A stretch of DNA of 55,871 nucleotides from Desulfopila aestuarii DSM 18488. GTDB taxonomy: Bacteria > Desulfobacterota > Desulfobulbia > Desulfobulbales > Desulfocapsaceae. Positions 43,882 to 52,926 of the stretch are shown here, in pieces (position 1 is the stretch's first letter; the number at the start of each line of letters is the position of its first letter). Position numbers and translations under genes: made by a program. Under the pieces are notes generated by a model that was not told the origin of the DNA, made no database searches, and saw only the letters and a program-made list of their open reading frames with translations. The DNA is taken from contig NZ_FRFE01000033.1 of assembly GCF_900143695.1 (NCBI RefSeq), positions 1-55,871 on the forward strand, read 5' to 3'.

Positions 43882-45225
43882 TTATTGCAGATTGGTGTCT
43901 GCCTTTTGACCTGTGATAAACTTGAGACTGGCACGGGCGAGATGATAATCCAGCCTTGCCTGGTTGTGGTTCGCATCGGCACGTGTCATCCTGGCCTGGG
44001 CATCAAGTAGGGAAGGGATTGTGGCAATGCCTGCCTGAAACCGTTTCTCTTCAGTAGCATAATATTCCCTGGCTGCTTCAACAGCGGAAGATGTGCTGGC
44101 AATACGTGATTCCGCTTCTGAAAGTGTGAGTAATTCTGTACGTATCTGGGCGTTAATGTCGTTTTCCAAGCCCTTGATATCTTCCAGGAGCCGCAGTTTA
44201 TCCAGTACGTTTTTGTTTTTCTCATACCAGGCCCGGCCGCCGTCAAAAAGATTCCAGGTAACTGAAACTCCTGCATTCCAATATGTATTGTGCTGGTCCC
44301 TGTCAATGCTTGTATAGCCAGAATATCCTCTTTCTGCGTAATTGAGGAGGCTGTCGTTCACACTCACGTTCATCTGAACAACAGGGAGATACTTGCCTTT
44401 GGCAATTTGGATATCCTTTTCCACCATGTCAATCTGTTTTTGCAGGCTTTTAAGGTCTGATCTGTTCCTTACGGCGTTTGCCCAACATTCTTCAGGTGTA
44501 GTTTTGAATCCGGTTGTGTAATAACCAAGACCACCATCGAAACGTATTGTTTCGGAAAAAGGGATGTTCATCAGTTGAAAGAGTTCGGCACGTTTACGGT
44601 CGACGTTATTTTTGAGCTGACTGAGTTGATCTTCTGCATTTGCCAGGTCAACCTTGGCCTGAAGGACTTCAACATAGGGGGCCATCTCCTGCTTATAAAA
44701 GGCTGAGGCAGCTTGAAGACTTGACTTCAAACGTTCCACTGTATCGGTAGCTGCTGCAACATCTTCTTTTGCCTTCATCAGCTGAAAAAACGTTGCTTCA
44801 ATGTTCAGGATGAGCTTGGTTTTGGCAAACTCCTGCTCCGCCTCCTCCATATCCTTTTGAACCATTGCACGCGAATACGTGTTGTAAATCCTGGACCCGG
44901 CATAGAGGATCTGCGAGAGCCTGAGACTGTGTACAAATTGGCTTTGATTGATAAAGTCGCTGTCTGTCGGGCCACTTGCATAGATGTTGTCTATCTTCGC
45001 GTAGGAAGACGAGGCTGACAGCGATGGAAGGAAATCACTCCGTGCCTCTTTGATTCCTTCCTCTGACCAGTCAACTTTTAATTTGGCGGATTTTATGGCA
45101 GGGTTGGATTTTAATCCAAGTTGGATACACTCATCAAGAGTAAGTTGTTGAGCTGCGTACGCCGAAAGATGAGCTGTACAAAGCAAAAAAACGGTTGAAA
45201 TAGTGATAACGAATCTTGCAAGCAT
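43882..45225 (-). CDS. TolC-family outer membrane channel of the type I exporter
   Basis: 447 residues with signal peptide (about 1-24, ending AYAA). LTLDECIQLGLKSNPAIKSA is the typical first repeat of outer membrane efflux proteins, and the internal duplication is visible in the coiled-coil helices (AKLKVDWSEEGI and later NVLDKLRLLEDIKGLENDIN). First gene of the exporter operon, 30 bases before the ABC gene. A GGAGAATCACC site precedes the ATG. Confidence 0.9.
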   Translation of the reverse strand: MLARFVITISTVFLLCTAHLSAYAAQQLTLDECIQLGLKSNPAIKSAKLKVDWSEEGIKEARSDFLPSLSASSSYAKIDNIYASGPTDSDFINQSQFVHSLRLSQILYAGSRIYNTYSRAMVQKDMEEAEQEFAKTKLILNIEATFFQLMKAKEDVAAATDTVERLKSSLQAASAFYKQEMAPYVEVLQAKVDLANAEDQLSQLKNNVDRKRAELFQLMNIPFSETIRFDGGLGYYTTGFKTTPEECWANAVRNRSDLKSLQKQIDMVEKDIQIAKGKYLPVVQMNVSVNDSLLNYAERGYSGYTSIDRDQHNTYWNAGVSVTWNLFDGGRAWYEKNKNVLDKLRLLEDIKGLENDINAQIRTELLTLSEAESRIASTSSAVEAAREYYATEEKRFQAGIATIPSLLDAQARMTRADANHNQARLDYHLARASLKFITGQKADTNLQ

Positions 45226-46122
45226 TACTGGTGATTCTCCAAATTTACTCGGCCTTAATTCAGACAGGCACTTTAGGCCAACTCAAGCAGCCCGGAAACC
45301 GTATTGAACGTATGCAATAATCTATTGATTTGACAAAACCACGGTCAATTTCTGAGTTTCGAAGACTCTGTAAATCCTGAAGATAGCTGGTTCCGTCTTC
45401 GCCTTCTCTTTGTTCAGTTTCTTGCCTTGGATAAATACTGCTGAGTAATCAATAGGCATTCCGTATACGCCCTATATTTCATGGCGCAAAAACATGCCTG
45501 TTCGTCAATCCAACCCATAAACTTACCTCATGCCATGTGAGAGCACAAGACATTTTGCTCGTTGCATAATGCAACAGGGCCTGGAAGGTTCTCTACGATC
45601 ATCTTTGTTTCGCTGATATTCCGCAATTATTGTTGTGGAGAAAAACAGATGGTAGTGCAAGGTTAGTCGAAACGAGTGGCGAGCCCTTCACTCTATAACC
45701 AGGATAAACATGAGTGACACCTCTGAATTGTTTTAAGGCTCAGCTCATCTTGTTAACGTATATCCTCTGTTGCAGCTCTGTATCACACCACACGCACTAT
45801 AAAATGTCCGATATTGGCAATTTCCGGTTGGGCAAAATGGACGATCTGGGAGAGCCTGAATGTTTTGGTCGCTCTTTTTTTTAAAAAAGGAAAAGCATAT
45901 ACATTCGGTATATTACAACCCGACATGAACCCGACATGGCTGCGACACGAGGCTACCTGAAGGTCGATTCTGCCTGATGTCCGCTATGATCGCCTCTGCT
46001 TCTGCGTTATCAGTAACGAAAAGGCAAGATGTAGATTAAATGACGCATGCAAGGCTTGAATGTGTCTTGGTCGAATGCCGGTAGGGTGAGAGATTGCAGG
46101 TCAATATCCAAGGAGGCTCAAC
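45226..46122. other. Long divergent intergenic region
   Basis: About 900 bases without a supported gene. GTTGCATAATGCAAC at 45561-45575 is a perfect palindrome and may be an operator. AGAGC...GCTCTTTTTTTT near 45852-45882 is a weak terminator-like hairpin on the plus strand. Promoters for the exporter operon (left) and the small envelope protein (right) must lie here. Short frames such as one at about 45803 lack supporting features. Confidence 0.45.
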
Positions 46123-46524
46123 ATGAAGAAGAAATTTATAGCTGTGATGACGCTACTCTGTTTGGCAGGTAGTTCGGCAGCGTTCGCTAGAGGCTATGAC
46201 CACGGGTATCGCGGTCACCATAATGGATACCGAGGTGGTTATCATCATCACAGCGACAATGGTCTGGGAATCGCCCTGGGTGTTGCAGGAGGGCTTTTGT
46301 TGGGTTCAGCCCTAATCTATGCGGTGACGCCTCCTCCTCCAGCACCGGTTGTGTATGACTACCGTCCTCCGGTATATCAGTCGGAGGTAATTGTTCAGCC
46401 GCCGCCGAGAACCTGCTTCGAAGATCAGTTGGTCAGCGGGGAGTGGCAGATGAGTCGAGGTCGTCAGGTATGGGTTTCGTATCCAAATCCAGTTACTCGC
46501 AGGGTCCAAATACCCTGTTATTAG
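46123..46524 (+). CDS. His/Gly-rich envelope protein with a glycine-zipper-like segment
   Basis: 133 residues. Signal peptide about 1-22 (ending AFA), then a His/Tyr/Gly-rich stretch (RGYDHGYRGHHNGYRGGYHH), a hydrophobic glycine-rich segment GLGIALGVAGGLLLGSALIY that resembles a glycine zipper, a Pro/Tyr-rich linker (PPPPAPVVYDYRPPVY) and a C-terminal part with two cysteines. A strong AGGAGG precedes the ATG. Probably in the periplasm or outer membrane; the histidines could bind metal. Function unknown. It precedes the WXXGXW-repeat gene on the same strand. Confidence 0.8.
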   Translation: MKKKFIAVMTLLCLAGSSAAFARGYDHGYRGHHNGYRGGYHHHSDNGLGIALGVAGGLLLGSALIYAVTPPPPAPVVYDYRPPVYQSEVIVQPPPRTCFEDQLVSGEWQMSRGRQVWVSYPNPVTRRVQIPCY

Positions 46525-46711
46525 TATTCTGTCATTCTTCATCAGTCGTTTGTAGAAGAAAGACCAAAAGTTTCGAGCTTGGATCATCTGGTTCAATACA
46601 TGACGTGGGTGGTGTAAAGCGTAATAGATCAAAAAGTACCTCATTATGCAGAAAGCACGCAGACCTGGTGTCTTCTTTCAGGAGTTCTCAACATAATTAC
46701 AGGGTGTTATT

Positions 46712-48415
46712 GTGTTAAAGAGAAATGCTTCGTCACGATGTTGCATCATTGCTTTATCAATCTTGCTTTCGTTTTTTCTCCAAAAAGCAGTGACAGCAGC
46801 CGAATATGGAACAAGCCCTGCAGATGAAGGCATGGAGGTTTTGAGCCGCGGGCCGATCCATGAAGCTTTTGCTGAAGTGAGTGTTGATGCGGCAAGGCCG
46901 GAAATGGTTATATCTCGCACTGTGCCTGAACCAATAAATGAGATTCCGCCGGATTATCGTCCGGAGGGGGATAATGTTCAGTGGATTCCAGGGTATTGGA
47001 GTTGGGATGATGATCAGGGTGATTTTATCTGGGTGAGCGGTGTATGGCGAGATCTCCCGCCCGGTCGTCAATGGGTTCCCGGTTATTGGGTGACTGTTGC
47101 CGGTGGAAATCAATTTGTCTCAGGGTATTGGGCTGAGACTCATCAGGCCGAAACGGTATACCTTCCACCTCCGCCTGAGCCGCCGCTTTCAGCGCCAGGG
47201 GTTCCGGCGTATTCAGCAGACAATATTTGGGTTAATGGTCATTGGCTCTGGTCTCGTAATGGTTATGTCTGGCAGGCCGGATATTGGCTGAGACAGCGTC
47301 CGGAAATGGCCTGGATTCCTGCGCACTATGTGTGGACTCCGCGCGGGTATATCTTTGTTCGGGGATATTGGGACTATCATCTTTTTCGACGTGGAGTGAT
47401 GTTCGCTCCCCGCTATTATTCGCGTCCGATCTACAGAGCCCACGATTATTACTATACTCCCAGTATCGTATTGGATATCAACACCATCTTTCTTTCCCTT
47501 TTCATCCGGCAAGATCATCACCACTATTATTTTGGCGACTATCATGACGTTCGATATACAAGGCGTGGATTTATTCCATGGTATTCCAAACATGCGACGA
47601 GGCATGGCTATGATCCGTATTACACGAGCTATCGCTGGCATCAATCGCGTCATGATGATCGATGGGAGCACAACTATCGGAAACAATTCGAATATCATCG
47701 GGATCATCGGGAGGCGCGGCCGTCGGTACTCTACCGTTCTCAGGTAGAGCACAATCAGAGGTCATATAGTCGGAAAGATACGACGCCCGGCAGACACTTC
47801 ACCGAGGTTGTTAGAAAAAATGACCGTGATTCGCGGTCTACTTCTCCACGTTCTGGCGACAAAAAAGACTACCGCGAGAACGGCAGGAAAGTTGCTCCTC
47901 CGAAAGTCGAGCGTCGAGCCGTAGAGTTGTCGCCGGAGAGAACGCAAAAATCGTGGCCCAAAAGCGTCACTCATGTTGAGGAAGAGCGAAATAGATCCAA
48001 GGTTTCCCATAGAAGCAATGTCTTCCAGGCTCATTATCCTGAGGACCAGGCACGAGGCATGGAGAAAAACAGGCAATCAGGTATCTCATCGTACAGCAAT
48101 CAATCCAGAAGAATTGATCCGAAAAAAGAGAATCGTACGATGAACCAACCCCTGAAAAACCAGGAAAGGCGTCAACCCATGATAGCGGAGGGGCAGAAAA
48201 ATACTGAACGTCGAGTAAAACCGGGAAAGAGCATAGAAGAGCAAGGACCGGATCTGAAAAGCGACCTGCCCCAAGGGAAGAAAAAAGGCAAGCGACCCGT
48301 GGGTTCTGAAAACCAAGTGGCAGGGCCTGAGGACGTGGTGCAAGCTGACGTTCAGATTATTAAGCGTCCCCGAAGCGTATGGGGGCAGCAAGCATCTCGC
48401 TCATATGAAAAATGA
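46712..48415 (+). CDS. WXXGXW (YXWGXW)-repeat envelope protein
   Basis: 567 residues from a GTG start, with a signal peptide (about 1-30). Residues about 85-240 contain at least seven repeats of the WxPGYW type: WIPGYWSW, WVSGVW, WVPGYW, FVSGYW, WVNGHW, WQAGYW and FVRGYW. A Tyr/His/Arg-rich middle and a long, very basic, disordered C-terminal half follow. WXXGXW-repeat (BcpO-related) proteins are found in Gram-negative envelopes; their function is unknown. Tandem with the glycine-zipper protein, so the two may act together at the outer membrane. Confidence 0.85.
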   Translation: MLKRNASSRCCIIALSILLSFFLQKAVTAAEYGTSPADEGMEVLSRGPIHEAFAEVSVDAARPEMVISRTVPEPINEIPPDYRPEGDNVQWIPGYWSWDDDQGDFIWVSGVWRDLPPGRQWVPGYWVTVAGGNQFVSGYWAETHQAETVYLPPPPEPPLSAPGVPAYSADNIWVNGHWLWSRNGYVWQAGYWLRQRPEMAWIPAHYVWTPRGYIFVRGYWDYHLFRRGVMFAPRYYSRPIYRAHDYYYTPSIVLDINTIFLSLFIRQDHHHYYFGDYHDVRYTRRGFIPWYSKHATRHGYDPYYTSYRWHQSRHDDRWEHNYRKQFEYHRDHREARPSVLYRSQVEHNQRSYSRKDTTPGRHFTEVVRKNDRDSRSTSPRSGDKKDYRENGRKVAPPKVERRAVELSPERTQKSWPKSVTHVEEERNRSKVSHRSNVFQAHYPEDQARGMEKNRQSGISSYSNQSRRIDPKKENRTMNQPLKNQERRQPMIAEGQKNTERRVKPGKSIEEQGPDLKSDLPQGKKKGKRPVGSENQVAGPEDVVQADVQIIKRPRSVWGQQASRSYEK

Positions 48416-48487
48416 CGGAACGGAAGTCCATTAAGATACCAGTGTCCTGTCATTTCCCATCAGTTGTAAACCACTTGCCTTTTTTCC

Positions 48488-50203
48488 CTAGCCGTTTCCA
48501 ACTTCAGGTTCTTGCCGCTGAGTCAGGACTTTCGCAATGACAGTGGCAATCTCATCTCTGCTGATCGGTTTGGCCACATAACCGTCCATGCCGGCAGCGA
48601 GGAAACTCTCCTTGTCGCCGATCATGGTGTAGGCGGTCATGGCAATGATGGGGACTTCCGCCTTGCGGCCCAGTTCTTTTGATCCGCGGATTTTTCTGGT
48701 CGCTTCCACTCCGTCCATAAGCGGCATCTGGATGTCCATGAAAATGAGATCGAATTTTTCACCGGAAAGCCGCTGAACCGCTTCAAGGCCGTTCTGGGCA
48801 GTTACTACGGTATGGCCTTCCAGCTCAAGCATCAACCTGGCGGCCATGGAGCTTATCTCTTCATCTTCGACGAGCAGAATTTTCAAACCCGAGATTTTCC
48901 TGCCATGATTGGTGCCCTGAGCCTGTTGCCCTGCGTTTTCCAGAATTTGCGCTGGAATCTTGAAAGGCAGGGAGACATAGACAATAGTACCTTCCTCGTT
49001 GCCGTTGTCGATTGCCACCTCACCATCCATCAGATGGACAAGTTTTCGCACGATTGAAAGTCCCAGTCCAGCGCCCTGAAAGCGCCGGGTATAGGTCCCT
49101 TCCGCCTGGACAAACGGTTCAAAGATCTCCTTTATCTGCTCGTCGGTAATGCCTATTCCGGTGTCATGCACCGCAATAACCATCATGACGATCTCTTCGT
49201 GTCGCGAAGGTATGAACTCCAGCTCGACCTTCACCTTGCCGTTTTCTGTGAATTTAATCGCGTTTCCGACAAGATTGAACAGTATCTGTCGTAAGCGCGC
49301 TTCATCACCGATCAGGGTGACTGGCAACTCGTTCAGCCAGGTGAATGTGAGGCTGTTTCCCCGGTCTTTCGCCGCCTGGGAGAAGAGTTCGAGAATGGCG
49401 CTACGGAGGCTTTCGACCTGGAACTCAGCCTCTTCTATCCGGAATTTTCCGGCCTCGATTCTCGAGATGTCAAGGATGTCTGAAAGGAGTCTGGTCAGGC
49501 GCCGGGCAGAAGTTATCGCCGCCTGAAGGTATTCGGTCTGCTCCGAGGTCAGGGTGGTGTTTTCCAGCAACTGCAGCATGCTTAAAGCTCCGTTCAGGGG
49601 GGTCCGTATTTCGTGACTCATATTGGCCAGGAACTCGGATTTGACCCTGTTGGCAGCCTCCGCTTTGTCTTTCATTTCGATCAGCTGGATTACCGTACGC
49701 TTGCGATCCGTAATATCCCTCGCTATTCCCAGCACCCCGATAAGGTTACCCTGGCCATCCAGCATCGGCGTTTTGATGGTTTCGAACAGTCCACGATAGC
49801 CGTTATCGGAGAAGGTCAGCCATTCTTCGTTGACGCTTGGTTTTCCCGCTTGCATGGCGATGCGGTCATGTTCAAGGAAGGAGTCCGCCAACTCTCTGGA
49901 AACAAAGTCGTAATCAGTCTTGCCGACAATTTCCGCCTCCTTGGCACCAAAAAAAGTCTCAAACGACGGGTTGCAGGTCAGGTATACCCCGTTGGGGTCT
50001 TTGAGCCAAACCAGATCGGGAATGCTTCGAATGAGGCAGCGGAGGTAATCTGCGGACCTGGAAAGGTTGCTGATTTTCTCAGCCAGCTGCGGCGAAACAG
50101 TAGGTCGGGTCAGGTCCTGCTGCTCCTCGAGCATGACAATGCGCTTTCTGGCCTGTTCCAGCTCTGCAATTAATGCTTCCTTGTTGGTTGTATTGTGTTC
50201 CAT
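48488..50203 (-). CDS. Cytoplasmic PAS hybrid histidine kinase with receiver domain
   Basis: 571 residues. A short N-terminal coiled coil, a PAS domain (about 55-180; IPDLVWLKDPNGVYLTCNPS), HisKA with NMSHEIRTPLNG, an ATPase domain (DEARLRQILFNLVGNAIKFT, HDTGIGITDEQ, GAGLGLSIV) and a receiver domain with Asp in LIFMDIQMPLMDG. No membrane segment or DNA-binding output, so it probably feeds a phosphorelay encoded elsewhere. ATG at 50203 follows GTGAGGATGAT; a start at 50230 is possible. Confidence 0.9.
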   Translation of the reverse strand: MEHNTTNKEALIAELEQARKRIVMLEEQQDLTRPTVSPQLAEKISNLSRSADYLRCLIRSIPDLVWLKDPNGVYLTCNPSFETFFGAKEAEIVGKTDYDFVSRELADSFLEHDRIAMQAGKPSVNEEWLTFSDNGYRGLFETIKTPMLDGQGNLIGVLGIARDITDRKRTVIQLIEMKDKAEAANRVKSEFLANMSHEIRTPLNGALSMLQLLENTTLTSEQTEYLQAAITSARRLTRLLSDILDISRIEAGKFRIEEAEFQVESLRSAILELFSQAAKDRGNSLTFTWLNELPVTLIGDEARLRQILFNLVGNAIKFTENGKVKVELEFIPSRHEEIVMMVIAVHDTGIGITDEQIKEIFEPFVQAEGTYTRRFQGAGLGLSIVRKLVHLMDGEVAIDNGNEEGTIVYVSLPFKIPAQILENAGQQAQGTNHGRKISGLKILLVEDEEISSMAARLMLELEGHTVVTAQNGLEAVQRLSGEKFDLIFMDIQMPLMDGVEATRKIRGSKELGRKAEVPIIAMTAYTMIGDKESFLAAGMDGYVAKPISRDEIATVIAKVLTQRQEPEVGNG

Positions 50204-50409
50204 ATCATCCTCACGGGGGCAAGCTCTCATAATAAAAGCCTACTTAAAGGAGAGGGGAAATGGAAGTGTGGCCAGCAGAAAATAAGGTGTTTTCTCATAT
50301 TTTTACAAAGGGATTGATTGTCTGCTGAGAATTCGGCTGGCTCCCAAAGCCTCGTTTTCCCTCTTCGGGCAACCTGTATCAATTGCTGGAATATCCGTGA
50401 AAAAGCTTA

Positions 50410-51078
50410 ATGGAGAAAAAAAAATTTGTGGGTAGTCACTATATGATAACCCGACTATGGCATAGTCAATTCATAGGCTGGGTTGTTGTGGAGAGAGATA
50501 CTGTCAAACGAGCAGAAGGTATTTCCAATGCATCGAGTGGATGCCAAACAATTGTTGAACTCATACAACCTAACAATGATGTTTTAAGACCTCAGGAGGT
50601 AAAGAAGATGCTGTCTCAAACCAAGGTAAATGAGCTGAATGCACTTTTTGGAGCCGAGCTGAATGTTGGAACATCTGCTGGGAGACGATCAGGAAAATGG
50701 GAATGTAACGTATCGGAAATGTTTATTGGCGACTACTTCATCGTCCCACTGACCACGACCAAGATGCTGAAATCAGAAGGCTATGTGATGAGTAACTGCT
50801 GCCGGAATTATAAAGAGTTATGTGAGAATCTGCAATATAGCATCTTTTCAATTCGCAGCAGGTCAGGCGAACGTCTGGCTACCCTGGGACTCACCAAAGA
50901 GTCTGGATACTGGCGCCTGGACCAATGCTTCGGGCCAGCCAATGCCGAGGTATTAGAAGAAATAAGCTGTTATCTTGACGAAGAGGAAGTATTGCAAACG
51001 GAATATCACCCGACAGAACTTTATTATGTCGTGCAAGAGGTCGCAAGGCTGATGAACTGTTCTGGTAGAAGCCATTAA
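50410..51078 (+). CDS. PcfJ-like domain protein
   Basis: 222 residues, no signal peptide. The C-terminal half reads MLKSEGYVMSNCCRNY, then SIFSIRSRSGERLATLGL and YWRLDQCFGPANAEVLEEI, the pattern of PcfJ-like proteins (more often EGxxMxHCVxxY...). These occur on plasmids and mobile elements and have no established activity. Here it stands alone among chromosomal envelope genes and could be a relic of an element or a domesticated gene. Upstream the ATG lies in an A-rich stretch with a weak GGAG. Confidence 0.65.
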   Translation: MEKKKFVGSHYMITRLWHSQFIGWVVVERDTVKRAEGISNASSGCQTIVELIQPNNDVLRPQEVKKMLSQTKVNELNALFGAELNVGTSAGRRSGKWECNVSEMFIGDYFIVPLTTTKMLKSEGYVMSNCCRNYKELCENLQYSIFSIRSRSGERLATLGLTKESGYWRLDQCFGPANAEVLEEISCYLDEEEVLQTEYHPTELYYVVQEVARLMNCSGRSH

Positions 51079-51177
51079 ATTAAACATCTTATGTATCAGA
51101 TGCATTGATTCCACGGTAGGCGTTGTCTCATGCGGATAAGCCTTGTGGGTTGCTCTGTAGGAGGGAGTATAAGCTGT

Positions 51178-51225
51178 TCGCAGCATCCGGATAGTGACGT
51201 TTTGTGTCGTTCTTAGATGCTGCGA
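51178..51225. terminator. Hairpin between convergent genes
   Basis: TCGCAGCATC and GATGCTGCGA form a perfect 10-bp stem with a 28-base loop between the PcfJ-like gene and the convergent Tpx-like gene. No clear T tract. Confidence 0.45.
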
Positions 51226-51265
51226 GGAAATTTCAGTTTGAAAGTCTATAGAAAATGAAGGAGAT

Positions 51266-51889
51266 CTACTGCATCTTGTTCAGTTCTATTGCTTTAGCAA
51301 AGGCTTTATCCATATCCGGCAGGTGGGTAATATCCGGGACAACCTGGATATAGCGGACGATGCCCTCCTTATCCACCAGAATGACAGATCTGGCGAGCAG
51401 CCGGGGACCGTCGAGCAGCAGCCCTGTCGATCGACCGAAAGCGCCCTCTTTGTAATCCGAGAGATATTGAATATCGGTCAGTTTTGCTTCATCGGCAAAG
51501 CGCTTCTGGGCAAAGGGCGTATCGCGACTGATCGTTATGCGTTGTATGGTGGACGGTAACATGTCTCCTTCTTCACCGAGCAGATGCGTCTGGGTCTCAC
51601 AAACTTTTGTATCGATTGATGGCACAATACTGAGCAAGAGAACCTTGCCCCGGTATGCCTGGAGGTCGACGGTCTGCATGGTGGATGCATCGACCAAATC
51701 AGTGGACGGAATTTGTTGACCGAGTTCTATCCCAGTGCCAAGGAGAGTAATAGTATTTCCTTGTTTGGACACGGTCGTTCCTGGTATTGCGCTCTCTCTA
51801 TCGACTGCGAGTTGCGGTTGCTTGGCACTGCAGGCTGCAAGGCCGAAGATGAGCGCGCAAAGTGTAAAAAGTAGTGGAAATCGTGGCAT
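51266..51889 (-). CDS. Tpx-like thiol peroxidase lipoprotein without resolving cysteine
   Basis: 207 residues. The N-terminus is a lipoprotein signal with LAAC (Cys20) as lipobox. The peroxiredoxin domain follows the atypical 2-Cys Tpx pattern: SIVPSIDTKVCETQTHLL with peroxidatic Cys97, and DTPFAQKRFADEAKLTDIQY where the family normally has its resolving Cys after RF; here the residue is Ala132. The only other cysteine besides the lipidated one is Cys11 in the signal peptide. Known Tpx proteins are cytoplasmic or soluble; this one is predicted to be envelope-anchored and of 1-Cys type, reducing peroxides with an external thiol. Confidence 0.85.
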   Translation of the reverse strand: MPRFPLLFTLCALIFGLAACSAKQPQLAVDRESAIPGTTVSKQGNTITLLGTGIELGQQIPSTDLVDASTMQTVDLQAYRGKVLLLSIVPSIDTKVCETQTHLLGEEGDMLPSTIQRITISRDTPFAQKRFADEAKLTDIQYLSDYKEGAFGRSTGLLLDGPRLLARSVILVDKEGIVRYIQVVPDITHLPDMDKAFAKAIELNKMQ

Positions 51890-52098
51890 GATGAGTCTCC
51901 TTGTGGTCGGATTCTTACATGTTAGTGGAACGTCGAGACTATCCCTGGTGTTGATCGTATAAGAACGGGCCTCTCATTCGTCTGATGCCTGAAAAATGCG
52001 AACAAACCACGAGAGCTGCTCTGCTAATAGTCTAGGTATTGTGATGGGTAAGTCAATTGCCAATACTCGCAATACAAGGGTACTTTCCGTGGGAGAAA

Positions 52099-52130
52099 AA
52101 TAGGTCCTGCCAATATCTGCGGCACCTATT
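52099..52130 (-). terminator. Terminator of the DUF547 gene
   Basis: On the minus strand AATAGGT and ACCTATT, with inner GCC/GGC, form a hairpin overlapping the stop codon and followed by TTTCTCCC. Confidence 0.5.
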
Positions 52131-52923
52131 TCACATCGTTGAGTTGCCAGTCGTAATCAAGAAAATCAATACCGATCCTGCCGGCCGCCACGCTTTTTCT
52201 GGTCTCTGCATCCAACCCAAGGCTTTCGCCGTAGAGGGCGAAGAACTGGCCAAGAGTATTTGCCTGCCGCCAGCCTTTTTCAAAATCATCACGGTACCAT
52301 TTGAAGATACTGCTGACCTCAAGAGTCTTGTTTTTCAGACGGTTTCGGCTTCTATCGGTTAAAAAGGATGTGGTGGCTTCTTCAAGCTGCTGATCCAGGA
52401 TCTCTCCGCGATAAGCGCGGTTTTTCAGAGCTGGACAGCCGATGCTGGCACAGTTGACCGCGAAATGGATGCGTGGGTCGTTATAGCGGCCAGAGCCGCG
52501 GATGAGCCCGTGTTCGATATCATCAAGCGAGAGTTGTTTGCCAAATAGCGGGATAAACTTCTTTTTCCACGGTGACTGAAAGAGCGAACCCAGGTCCTTG
52601 ATCGAGGTGAGATCAGGATAGCGGCTGAGAATCAGTTCGACCGTCCAACCATTGTAGGCATTGATAAGAAAGGCCAGCTGGTTGGATTTGGGCCAGGTAT
52701 CAAAATCCGTCTGGCTGATTGCGGAAAGGGTATCGAGATATCCGGTCAGGATAGAGTGGGATTTGGCCAGCCCACGGTAATCCACTTGCGTTGCTTTACC
52801 GCCATTTATAACCCTTACATGTTGCTGAAGAAGATTGTCCCAAATCTTGTGATTGAATTCTGCCCGCGCGCCACCTGCGAGAGCCAGAACGAGGGTGAAG
52901 ATCAGCAATACTGTGCGTATCAT
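52126..52923 (-). CDS. Periplasmic DUF547 protein
   Basis: 265 residues with a signal peptide (about 1-21, ending GARA). VDYRGLAKSH, NQLAFLINAYNGWTVELIL, DIEHGLIRG and HFAVNCASIGCPAL are the hallmarks of the DUF547 family. The NAYN and NCASIGCP motifs hold conserved His/Cys residues, as in cysteine-peptidase-like folds, but no activity is established. It lies 3 bases after the TVP38-oxidoreductase gene; the two are commonly linked to each other and to redox or mercury-type stress genes. Cotranscription is likely. Confidence 0.88.
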   Translation of the reverse strand: MIRTVLLIFTLVLALAGGARAEFNHKIWDNLLQQHVRVINGGKATQVDYRGLAKSHSILTGYLDTLSAISQTDFDTWPKSNQLAFLINAYNGWTVELILSRYPDLTSIKDLGSLFQSPWKKKFIPLFGKQLSLDDIEHGLIRGSGRYNDPRIHFAVNCASIGCPALKNRAYRGEILDQQLEEATTSFLTDRSRNRLKNKTLEVSSIFKWYRDDFEKGWRQANTLGQFFALYGESLGLDAETRKSVAAGRIGIDFLDYDWQLNDVK

Positions 52924-52926
52924 GGT

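Noticed and set aside
45803-45928. 41-residue open frame in the long intergenic region
   Set aside because: No ribosome binding site, runs through a terminator-like hairpin and has no motif.
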